Shown: in pieces, positions 8,139 to 13,846 of the stretch
How positions within the stretch are numbered: the first letter of the stretch is position 1
Layout: every line of letters begins with the position of its first letter
DNA from: Candidatus Hecatellales archaeon ex4484_218
GTDB lineage: Archaea; Thermoproteota; Bathyarchaeia; Hecatellales; Hecatellaceae
DNA length: 13,846 nucleotides
Reading direction: 5' to 3'
Assembly: GCA_002254975.1 (NCBI GenBank)
Contig: NJEB01000001.1
Location: 1-13,846, forward strand
Notes under the pieces: model-generated
The model's input: the letters and a program-made list of their open reading frames with translations, nothing else
What the model was told of the DNA's origin: nothing
Database searches by the model: none
Position numbers and translations under genes: made by a program

Positions 8139-9191
8139 CTACTGTTTACTATTTAATGCTTTCATGATAACTTTAACAATGGCATCAACAGTTACATTGT
8201 TTAAACGGTTTAACCCATTTTCCTCAAAAAACTTACACACAATTGGCTTAATAGATTTCTCATCTGCTGGAACATTTTTTAGGTTTTGGGAAAGTTCAAA
8301 AAATTTTTCAGGATAAAAATTGCTGGTAATCAAAATTTCTTTTATAGTTTTATTTTCTAGGTAAGCTGAAATATTAATTAGATTTTTTCCAGTTTTAAAA
8401 GAAAATCTTACATTTGCAATTTTATGTAGGTTTGGATTAAAATTCCAATCATCCATAAAAAATTTTTTTGAATAAAAATTTGCTTTTTTCCTCTCATAAA
8501 TTGTTAAAGGTTCATCCCTAAAATCTATATTCAAATTTTTAACAAAAGCCTTTTCAACATAAGGCTTAAATTCTTCAAATGTTAAAGGTTTTTTCCCAAT
8601 TTTTTTAAGTTCTTTATTAACCCATGTAACTCTTTTATCTAATGAAAGAATTTTTTCTTTAAGTTTTTCCATATTAAGTAAGCTTTTGAAGGTTTCTAAG
8701 TCTAAATCCAAATATACAAATCCATGTTGAATGATTTTACCCCAAACTCTTGCTTGAGCACTACCTGAAACCTTTTTTCCATCAATTAAAACATCACTTA
8801 GATTGGATAGGCTTGCTTTAAGCCCAATTTTTTTAAGAGCATCAACCAAACAACCACAAATAAGACTATAAGATTCTTCTATACTTTCCGGTATTACCGG
8901 GTTTTTTTCCTCAACAATCAATGAATATGAAAATATGTTTGGGTCTAAAGGACCAACACTTCCACCAGTAATTCTACGAACAAATTTTATTCCATACTCC
9001 CAACATTTTTTAAGGTTAAGTTTTTCCTCAACTTTTGTAAAGTACCCCATAGTAAGAATTGGTTTAGAAGCCCTCCAAAAAATAACTGTTGGTTTAAACT
9101 TTTTAGACCTAGCTAATGCTTCCTCTAAACCATGAAGTTTTTCAAGTTGAATTAAATTTAGGTCTAAAAAACGCCAATCCTCAACCTGCAT
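8139..9191 (-). CDS. lplA: Lipoate-protein ligase A-type enzyme with C-terminal accessory domain
   Basis: A 350-residue enzyme of the biotin/lipoate A/B ligase family. It activates lipoate (or octanoate) with ATP and attaches it to a carrier lysine. Residues 1-240 are the catalytic domain, with VRRITGGSVGPLDPN (71-85) in place of the usual RRxxGGGxVxHD and the active-site Lys140 in DGKKVSGSAQ. Residues 255-350 look like the accessory domain (VRFSFKTGKNLINISAYLEN) that ligases need for the adenylation step and that some archaea encode separately as LplB; here the two are fused. The usual His of the HD motif is Leu. The ATG at 9191 overlaps the gcvH stop by 11 bases, placing it last in the lipoyl operon, where the GcvH-like protein is its probable substrate. 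Confidence 0.88.
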   Translation of the reverse strand: MQVEDWRFLDLNLIQLEKLHGLEEALARSKKFKPTVIFWRASKPILTMGYFTKVEEKLNLKKCWEYGIKFVRRITGGSVGPLDPNIFSYSLIVEEKNPVIPESIEESYSLICGCLVDALKKIGLKASLSNLSDVLIDGKKVSGSAQARVWGKIIQHGFVYLDLDLETFKSLLNMEKLKEKILSLDKRVTWVNKELKKIGKKPLTFEEFKPYVEKAFVKNLNIDFRDEPLTIYERKKANFYSKKFFMDDWNFNPNLHKIANVRFSFKTGKNLINISAYLENKTIKEILITSNFYPEKFFELSQNLKNVPADEKSIKPIVCKFFEENGLNRLNNVTVDAIVKVIMKALNSKQ

Positions 9192-9693
9192 ACTTTTCTT
9201 TTTCCCTCTTCAACATTTTCTCATAATATTTTGAAGCTTTTTTTGCTGTCAGAAGTTTTTTAATTTCAGCTTTATTTTTTAGGTTAATTTTAAAAAGCCA
9301 ACCATCTCCATAAGGGTCCTTATTGATAATTTCAGGTTTTTCCAGTAATATTTGATTTACCTCAACAATTTTTCCTGAAAATGGGGTTTGAACTTTAACA
9401 ACAGCCTTAATAGTTTCAAATGATGCAACGGTTTCATTTCTTTTTACAGTTTGGCCAACGACAGGTAGGTCAACATGAACTATTCCTTTAGCTAAAGATT
9501 GTCCTAAACTTGTAATTCCAACTTTAGCAACACCATTTTCAACTTTAACCCAAACATGTTTTGTTGTATACAAAAAATCTTCAGGAAAAACAAAATCTTC
9601 AACCATCATTTTTCCATCACAACCAACATCACATTTTTTCAGATTAACTATAAAACTTACCTGTTTTAAAGTTTTTTCAGTTACTGTCGACAC
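9181..9693 (-). CDS. gcvH: GcvH-like lipoyl carrier protein with N-terminal extension
   Basis: A 170-residue lipoyl carrier. The H-protein core runs from about residue 37 (FPEDFLYTTKHVWVKV) through VGITSLGQSLAKG and the lipoyl hairpin SFETIKAVVKV, whose Lys96 is the modification site (family pattern E-S/T-x-K-A), to the conserved NKDPYGDGWLFKI. In the glycine cleavage system the H protein shuttles the aminomethyl group; no P or T protein gene is in this window, so another role, such as an LbpA-type sulfur carrier, is open. About 33 residues precede the usual start and contain a CDVGC pair. The GTG at 9693 overlaps the upstream radical SAM gene by 17 bases. An ATG encoding Met29 or Met30 would give a normal-length protein without the extension and cannot be excluded. 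Confidence 0.88.
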   Translation of the reverse strand: MSTVTEKTLKQVSFIVNLKKCDVGCDGKMMVEDFVFPEDFLYTTKHVWVKVENGVAKVGITSLGQSLAKGIVHVDLPVVGQTVKRNETVASFETIKAVVKVQTPFSGKIVEVNQILLEKPEIINKDPYGDGWLFKINLKNKAEIKKLLTAKKASKYYEKMLKREKEKYAG

Positions 9694-10675
9694 AACAGCA
9701 CATGTAATCCTGAAAAATCTTCATTTTTAAACCTAGTTTTTCTCCCTCCTCAAAAACAGCTTTTGATGGAACAGCTATCTTTGAAACTCCTGCTTTAACA
9801 GCAAACTTATCCAGAATGTTTCTGTAGACTCCGCCAGGCCTAACACAACCTAGTGAAATTGGTGTTTTTGGAAACATTAAATTGGCTATTGCAATTATTT
9901 TTGCAACTTCTTCAGGTTTAGGTGGTGTAACCATCTCCATTGGTGTTCCCCTTGTTGGAATTAAGACGGTTATAACAATTACTGTTGGCTTAAATTTTGA
10001 AATTAAGTTTAAAGCTTCTAATTCTCCTTTAATTTTTCCAAAATGTAAACCAACACAAACATGAGGTGAAATATTTTTTATTCCTGCCTTAACCATTCCA
10101 TCCAACATTAAAGCATAATCTTCCAACCTAAAATTTAAACCATAAACCTTTCTAACAGTTTCAACATCCCCAACAACATCTGGAAGAGCAGCATCCAAAC
10201 CAGCCTCAACAAGCATTTTTGAAATTTTATAGTTTACCATTCCGGTGTGAGCCTCAATCCATAATCCAAAACTTTTTTTAACAGTTTTAATTGCATCAAG
10301 AAAAAGATTTAAAGGTACAATTCCATCTTTTCTACTTCCTCCACTCAATAAAACACCTTTAATACCCTTTTTCTTCAACCGTTCACAAACTTTAACAAGT
10401 TTTTCTGGTGTTTCAGCTGGAATCATATGTTTAAGATAATATTTTTGACAGTGGATACAGTTTAATTCACAATCATAACCAGTAATGGATATTGGTGGGA
10501 AAGCTTTCATGTAAACCTTTAAAACTCCACCAGTTTTTTTAACCATTAACTTTCTAGAAGCTTCCATTAAATCTTCAAAAAAACTATTTTTTGCTTTAAA
10601 CAAAATTTTAGCTTCTTCTAGGTTTAAACCCAAACCTTGAATTGCCTTATCCAAAATTTTTTGGGTTTTCCTCAA
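9677..10675 (-). CDS. Radical SAM protein, COG1856-like; candidate LipS1/LipS2 lipoyl synthase subunit
   Basis: A 332-residue radical SAM enzyme, a homologue of biotin synthase. The [4Fe-4S]/SAM motif is C69-x3-C73-x2-C76 in TGYDCELNCIHC. SGGSRKDG (111-118) matches the GGE-like SAM contact. Additional cysteines that could hold an auxiliary cluster are Cys277 (SLGCVRP) and the unusual tail Cys326-Cys328 (MCCCVDSN). With the preceding gene it resembles the two-protein lipoyl synthase of Thermococcus, in which each protein inserts sulfur into protein-bound octanoyl. Which of LipS1 or LipS2 it is I cannot say from sequence alone. The TTG start overlaps the upstream stop by four bases (TTGA), with a run of seven G before it as ribosome site. 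It contains a 65-bp stretch identical to its paralogue at 12185-13186. Confidence 0.82.
   Translation of the reverse strand: MRKTQKILDKAIQGLGLNLEEAKILFKAKNSFFEDLMEASRKLMVKKTGGVLKVYMKAFPPISITGYDCELNCIHCQKYYLKHMIPAETPEKLVKVCERLKKKGIKGVLLSGGSRKDGIVPLNLFLDAIKTVKKSFGLWIEAHTGMVNYKISKMLVEAGLDAALPDVVGDVETVRKVYGLNFRLEDYALMLDGMVKAGIKNISPHVCVGLHFGKIKGELEALNLISKFKPTVIVITVLIPTRGTPMEMVTPPKPEEVAKIIAIANLMFPKTPISLGCVRPGGVYRNILDKFAVKAGVSKIAVPSKAVFEEGEKLGLKMKIFQDYMCCCVDSN
10009..10073 (-). repeat. 65-bp exact repeat inside the radical SAM gene, copy 1
   Basis: All 65 bases are identical to 12538-12602. The repeat lies at the matching place in both radical SAM genes and codes for the region from ISPHVCVGLHFG to KGELEAL. 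Synonymous positions are also identical although the flanks have diverged. Confidence 0.95.
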
Positions 10676-11700
10676 AGTTCCCCCCCAAATTGAGGTATTC
10701 TTTTTGCTAATTGTTTTTTTATAAGTTTTATTTCGGTTTTGGTTGGAAGTCTAGGGTAATTATAGATTTTTGTTGGTGATTCTGTTGCAAAAGGTCTATT
10801 ACAGTTTGGACATCCGGTTGTTTGAAATGGTTTTCCAGAATCTACAGCTTTTAAGATTTCTTTTCTCTCAATGTTAATGTTTACAATGTTCCCATTTTTA
10901 TCAAATTCTAGATTTTTAAGTTTTAGTTTGTTTTTATAGGTTAAATAATGGATAAGTTGAAGAACCCTATAACTCTCAACTGATGGTTTTTCAAATTCTG
11001 CTAAAGGAGTTCCTTTAATGGGTGTAAAGGCAAATAACCCACAATAAATTTTTTCCTCATAAAGTTTTTGAAAAATTTTTGCTGCTTCAAACTCGGTTTC
11101 ACCTAATCCAATTATTAAATGGGTTCCAACATAACCATCTCCAAAAATTTTTGCTGCCTCTTTTAAGGTTTTCCAATGTTCTTCCCATCGGTAGGGACTT
11201 TTAGCCTTAAATCCTTTAATCTCATCAAAAACTTTTTTTGAACATGCATCTAAAGGAATAACCATATTTGTAACTCCAGCATCCTTAAGTTTTTCTAAAT
11301 TTTCTTTTGAAATTGCATGGGTTGAAGCAGATATGGGAATTCTTCTTCCAAGTTTTAACCTAGTAAGTTTTACAAGATTTTCCAAATCATCCAACATACC
11401 TGGATAATTTACTGTTTGAAAACAAACCCTAAAAATTCTTCTTTTTTCTGAAGCTATTTTTAATGCGTTTAAAACTTTTTGGGTTGGATAAGCTGGATAA
11501 AGAGCTCTGGCAACCCTTAACATTTCACTTGTTGCCTCTCTTGCTTGAGCACAAAATTTACAGTTTGCAATACATCTACCATCCCAATAGGTTTGTAGGT
11601 AGGCTGTTGTAGGTTTTTCCTTTAAAATAGTTATGTCTAATCCAAGAACTGTTGCAGTACCAATAGAAACTCTAACAAGCTCAGGTTCTACGGTTTCCAT
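10672..11700 (-). CDS. Radical SAM protein, biotin-synthase-related; candidate LipS1/LipS2 lipoyl synthase subunit
   Basis: About 342 residues. The radical SAM motif CIANCKFCAQAR (C-x3-C-x2-C, close to the biotin synthase form) lies about 43 residues in. A TIM-barrel follows, with ISASTHAIS, NMVIPLDACSKKVFDEI and the HLIIGLGETE strand. A C-terminal CPNCNRPFATE segment offers a Cys pair for an auxiliary cluster, and an arginine (YPRLP) follows. This fits a BioB/LipA-like sulfur-insertion enzyme. Placed first in an operon with a second radical SAM gene, a lipoyl carrier and a ligase, it is probably one half of a LipS1/LipS2-type lipoyl synthase. The ATG at 11700 is chosen: AGGT lies seven bases upstream, and the longer GTG start at 11745 would run through the probable TATA box. 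Confidence 0.83.
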   Translation of the reverse strand: METVEPELVRVSIGTATVLGLDITILKEKPTTAYLQTYWDGRCIANCKFCAQAREATSEMLRVARALYPAYPTQKVLNALKIASEKRRIFRVCFQTVNYPGMLDDLENLVKLTRLKLGRRIPISASTHAISKENLEKLKDAGVTNMVIPLDACSKKVFDEIKGFKAKSPYRWEEHWKTLKEAAKIFGDGYVGTHLIIGLGETEFEAAKIFQKLYEEKIYCGLFAFTPIKGTPLAEFEKPSVESYRVLQLIHYLTYKNKLKLKNLEFDKNGNIVNINIERKEILKAVDSGKPFQTTGCPNCNRPFATESPTKIYNYPRLPTKTEIKLIKKQLAKRIPQFGGEL

Positions 11701-11728
11701 CACATAAACCTTTTTGCTGAATCTTAGA

Positions 11729-11743
11729 TTAATAAATAAAAAC
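11729..11743 (-). promoter_or_regulatory. Candidate promoter of the lipoyl operon
   Basis: On the minus strand GTTTTTATTTATTAA resembles an archaeal TATA element. A start about 25 bases downstream (near 11711) leaves a short leader holding the AGGT ribosome site of the ATG at 11700. Confidence 0.45.
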
Positions 11744-11753
11744 ACTTAATAAC

Positions 11754-11769
11754 GTTTAAAAATTTTAAG
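11754..11769 (+). promoter_or_regulatory. Candidate promoter of the small membrane protein gene
   Basis: GTTTAAAAATTTTAAG is TATA-like. A transcription start 25-27 bases downstream coincides with the TTG start at 11784, so the mRNA may be leaderless. Confidence 0.35.
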
Positions 11770-11783
11770 TCTAGAGAAAAATC

Positions 11784-12188
11784 TTGGCTTCCTTAAGCCT
11801 AATCCTAGAAAAACTTGCAGCAAATCTTCCAATTCTTGATTACTGTTACATTTTAACTGGAAGAATTAACAAAGCTTTTCCCGTTGTAGCTTACATGTCC
11901 AAAAAGAAAAAGCTTTTGGCTCAAACTGAACATTTATCCTACATGTTTTTAGGAATTTTAGCTCAAATATTGCTTCAAACTTATCTTGCACTCCTAATTT
12001 TTGCCGGATGTTTTGTTGTAGCTTTCCCATTAGAGCTTTACCTGATCAAAAAATATCCAAATTTTGTAACTTGGGAGTGGGCTAAAAATAAATCTTATAA
12101 GTTTATTCTTTCAGTTTTTGGTTGGGTATCTATCAATATTATCTTATACTATTTAACTGGAATAATTATTGGAAAAATTCTTTTCTAA
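11784..12188 (+). CDS. Unknown small integral membrane protein
   Basis: I do not recognise this 134-residue protein. Residues 1-45 are partly amphipathic and end in a basic loop (SKKKKL). Residues 51-80 are strongly hydrophobic (MFLGILAQILLQTYLALLIF and onward), and residues 108-134 form another hydrophobic stretch up to the C-terminus, so two or three membrane helices are likely; the basic KKKK and IKKYP segments would face the cytosol. It is the only plus-strand gene between two lipoyl-related clusters and fills exactly the gap left by the minus-strand genes, with its stop overlapping the neighbouring stop by four bases. The opposite strand has no reading frame here, which argues that it is real. 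The TTG start has no clear ribosome site and follows an in-frame stop four codons upstream. Confidence 0.65.
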   Translation: MASLSLILEKLAANLPILDYCYILTGRINKAFPVVAYMSKKKKLLAQTEHLSYMFLGILAQILLQTYLALLIFAGCFVVAFPLELYLIKKYPNFVTWEWAKNKSYKFILSVFGWVSINIILYYLTGIIIGKILF

Positions 12189-13186
12189 AAAATTGGTTTT
12201 TTTAACCTAAACTTTTTATTGGGTGGAACACCGCAACATGCACCATAAAACTCAGTTTTAAATCCCCTATTTTTTACATACTCATAGATTTTTTTTGTTG
12301 GTATGGCTATACTTGAAACTCCTGCTAAAAATGTTTGTTTCTCGATTTCTTCTCTAATTTTTCCCTTAGACCTAGCACATCCAAGTGTAATTGGAACATC
12401 TGGAAACATTAATCTTGCAAGAGCAGCTATTTTTGCAACATCTAAAGGGTCAACTAAATAATTTTTCATGGGTGTTTCTGGTAAAGGCATTAATGCTGTA
12501 ACCACAATCATAGTTGGCTTAATGGAGGCTATAATTCTTAAAGCTTCTAATTCTCCTTTAATTTTTCCAAAATGTAAACCAACACAAACATGAGGTGAAA
12601 TAACTTTAAATCCAGCCTTTTTAGCTGAAACTAAACTTTCAACATATTTTTCTTTTTCAATTTTAACTCCATAAATTTTTTGGGTAGTTTCCGGGGAACC
12701 AACAACATCCAATGCAACACCATCAATTCCACATTCAACAAACATTTTTGCTTTCTTATAATCTAACAACCCAGTATGAGCTAAAATAAACAATCCAGTT
12801 TTACTTTTAATTTTTTCAATAACATCAACAAAATTTTCAAGTGGAACGGTGAAATCAGATTTACATCCTCCACTAATCAAAACTCCTTTTGCACCTTTTT
12901 TCCAAAACCTTAAACATTTTTCTAAAAGTATTTTTGGGTTAGGAGCTTGAACCATAAAATCTAAAAGTTTACGTTTACAATGAAGACAATCTAAAGCACA
13001 GTTTTTTCCAGTTATGGAAATTGGAGGAAAAAAGGTTGATGTATAATAAAAATTTATTTTTTTCCCAAATTTTTCATAAGTTAAATTTCTTGCTTTCAAA
13101 AATATTTTTTCCAAAAATCTTTTATCATTACTTTTTAAAATTTTTTCCTGAAAATTTTTAGTTACTGTTTCCATTTTGATTTTCAT
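12185..13186 (-). CDS. Second COG1856-like radical SAM protein, paralogue of the lipoyl-operon copy
   Basis: A 333-residue radical SAM enzyme with C63-x3-C67-x2-C70 in TGKNCALDCLHC, SGGCKSDF (105-112) and extra cysteines at 201, 270 (TLGCARSKG) and 317-318 (GACCGVPP). By eye it shares roughly 40-50% of residues with the protein at 9677-10675 and the same overall length. The C-terminal cysteine cluster is CC rather than CCC. Its ATG directly follows the TGA of the upstream LplA/LipM-like gene (no gap), so the two are cotranscribed. The pairing with a ligase suggests chemistry on a lipoyl or similar acyl group, but which substrate or carrier is served is unknown. A second start at Met5 is possible. 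The gene ends convergently against the small membrane protein gene. Confidence 0.8.
   Translation of the reverse strand: MKIKMETVTKNFQEKILKSNDKRFLEKIFLKARNLTYEKFGKKINFYYTSTFFPPISITGKNCALDCLHCKRKLLDFMVQAPNPKILLEKCLRFWKKGAKGVLISGGCKSDFTVPLENFVDVIEKIKSKTGLFILAHTGLLDYKKAKMFVECGIDGVALDVVGSPETTQKIYGVKIEKEKYVESLVSAKKAGFKVISPHVCVGLHFGKIKGELEALRIIASIKPTMIVVTALMPLPETPMKNYLVDPLDVAKIAALARLMFPDVPITLGCARSKGKIREEIEKQTFLAGVSSIAIPTKKIYEYVKNRGFKTEFYGACCGVPPNKKFRLKKPIF
12538..12602 (-). repeat. 65-bp exact repeat inside the radical SAM gene, copy 2
   Basis: All 65 bases match 10009-10073, in the same orientation and the same reading frame of the paralogous gene. See copy 1. Confidence 0.95.
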
Positions 13187-13846
13187 TCATCCTAAAATTT
13201 TTTCATGTTTATAGTCCATAAGGTAAAGCCAATCTTTTGATAAATATTTATGTTTAAGTTTTAAAGCCAAATTTAACTCTTCAGCCATAAGTTTCCTTTT
13301 TTTAAGTTGAATGTTTAATGTTTCTTCAAAGCCTTCTTTTAAAGCTTTAAAAGCCTCCTTAACCAAAACTTTTCTTCCTAATTCTCTATTTAAACTTGTA
13401 AGTCCATCTTCGATTTTTTTAGGATTTCCCGGTAGATTTTTTAAGGGATTAACCAAAACTTTACCCATAGTTTCATAATCACAATCCAAAAGAAAACTTC
13501 CATTAACCATTATTAGGTTTCCATCCATCAAACCTGCATTACCAGAAATTTTTTTTCCATCAACAACAACAGCATTAAACTTTTTTTCATGAAAAACGTT
13601 ATTCAACCCAAATTTTTTTAAAGCTAAAACAACACCTTTAAGAATAGTCTTGTAAGCTTCTTCCATCCAACATGGAATTTTTGAATGTTTAATGTTTACT
13701 ATTACAGAGTAAAGTAACTGGTTTTTATCACAGTAAACGCTTCCTCCACCCAAAATTCTTCTAACCACATGAAATCCAAGCTTTTTACATGTTTCTAGGT
13801 TAACCTCTTTTTTTACAATTTGGTGGTAACCAACATAAACACATGG
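13187..13846 (-). CDS. LplA/LipM-like acyltransferase catalytic domain (5' end beyond window)
   Basis: 219 residues are in the window and the frame runs off the window edge, so the N-terminal roughly 40 residues are missing. The family pattern is clear: PCVYVGYHQIVKKEVNLETC, then VVRRILGGGSVYCDKN (27-42), where the usual HD is CD, and the active-site lysine in VDGKKISGNAG (Lys99 of the visible part). The protein stops soon after the catalytic domain (KDWLYLMDYKHEKILG), with none of the accessory domain found in the ligase at 8139-9191. Its expected full size, about 260 residues, suits an octanoyl/lipoyl transferase of the LipM or LipL type, or a ligase that needs a separate accessory protein. 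It leads straight into the second radical SAM gene. Confidence 0.82.
   Translation of the reverse strand, partial: PCVYVGYHQIVKKEVNLETCKKLGFHVVRRILGGGSVYCDKNQLLYSVIVNIKHSKIPCWMEEAYKTILKGVVLALKKFGLNNVFHEKKFNAVVVDGKKISGNAGLMDGNLIMVNGSFLLDCDYETMGKVLVNPLKNLPGNPKKIEDGLTSLNRELGRKVLVKEAFKALKEGFEETLNIQLKKRKLMAEELNLALKLKHKYLSKDWLYLMDYKHEKILG

Noticed and set aside
9651..9665. AAACTTACC inside the gcvH gene, resembling an arm of the cdc48 operator
   Set aside because: No second arm GGTAAGTTT follows at the 5-bp spacing and it lies within a coding region, so it is a chance match.
11701..11745. GTG at 11745 as the start of the first radical SAM gene (357 residues)
   Set aside because: The extra residues are encoded by the AT-rich probable promoter, and AGGT sits seven bases before the ATG at 11700.
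11744..11770. ACTTAA ... TTAAGT inverted repeat in the divergent region before the lipoyl operon
   Set aside because: Six-bp AT-rich arms with a 15-bp spacer are expected by chance in such a sequence.

Overview
The window looks like a piece of an uncultured, anaerobic, AT-rich archaeal genome. The supporting signs are a Cdc48/VAT-type AAA ATPase, archaeal promoter elements (AAAG plus a TATA box), an anaerobic homocysteine-synthesis operon of the methanogen type, and a lipoylation cluster with two radical SAM proteins of the LipS1/LipS2 kind known from Thermococcus. The gene mix would fit a Bathyarchaeia-like Thermoproteota lineage. That placement is a guess from style and was not tested.

Layout. 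(1) 1-2030, minus: a Cdc48/VAT ATPase whose 3' end lies outside the window. (2) 2157-2558, minus: a small winged-helix regulator. Three 23-bp inverted repeats (AAACTTACC-N5-GGTAAGTTT type) surround it, at 2056-2078, 2132-2154 and 2616-2638. Two of them sit exactly 13 bp upstream of the AAAG/TATA elements of the ATPase and of the regulator gene, so the regulator probably controls both. (3) 2637-5331, minus: a compact operon of a COG1900 (DUF39) protein with CBS domains, a NIL-domain ferredoxin and a UPF0280 (COG2122) protein, the known set for sulfide assimilation into homocysteine. (4) 5508-8120, plus: a DtxR-family metal regulator, FeoA and FeoB (ferrous iron uptake). The divergent 5332-5507 region carries a perfect 25-nt inverted repeat and a smaller one over the dtxR TATA box. 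(5) 8139-11700, minus: four overlapping genes, two radical SAM proteins (candidate two-part lipoyl synthase), a GcvH-like lipoyl carrier and an LplA-type ligase. (6) 11784-12188, plus: a small unknown membrane protein. (7) 12185-13846, minus: a second pair made of an LplA/LipM-like catalytic domain (5' end outside the window) and a second COG1856-like radical SAM protein.

How it fits together. The GcvH-like carrier, ligase and two radical SAM proteins form a self-contained lipoyl assembly line: the ligase attaches an octanoyl or lipoyl group to the carrier lysine and the radical SAM pair adds the sulfurs. The second ligase/radical SAM pair duplicates half of this line. The two COG1856-like genes share a 65-bp stretch identical at every base although the rest of the genes has diverged, which suggests gene conversion. 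Iron uptake, an iron-sulfur-dependent sulfur assimilation operon and iron-sulfur-rich lipoyl synthases lie side by side. No stretch longer than 300 bases lacks a gene, and I saw no tRNA, rRNA, CRISPR array or insertion sequence.
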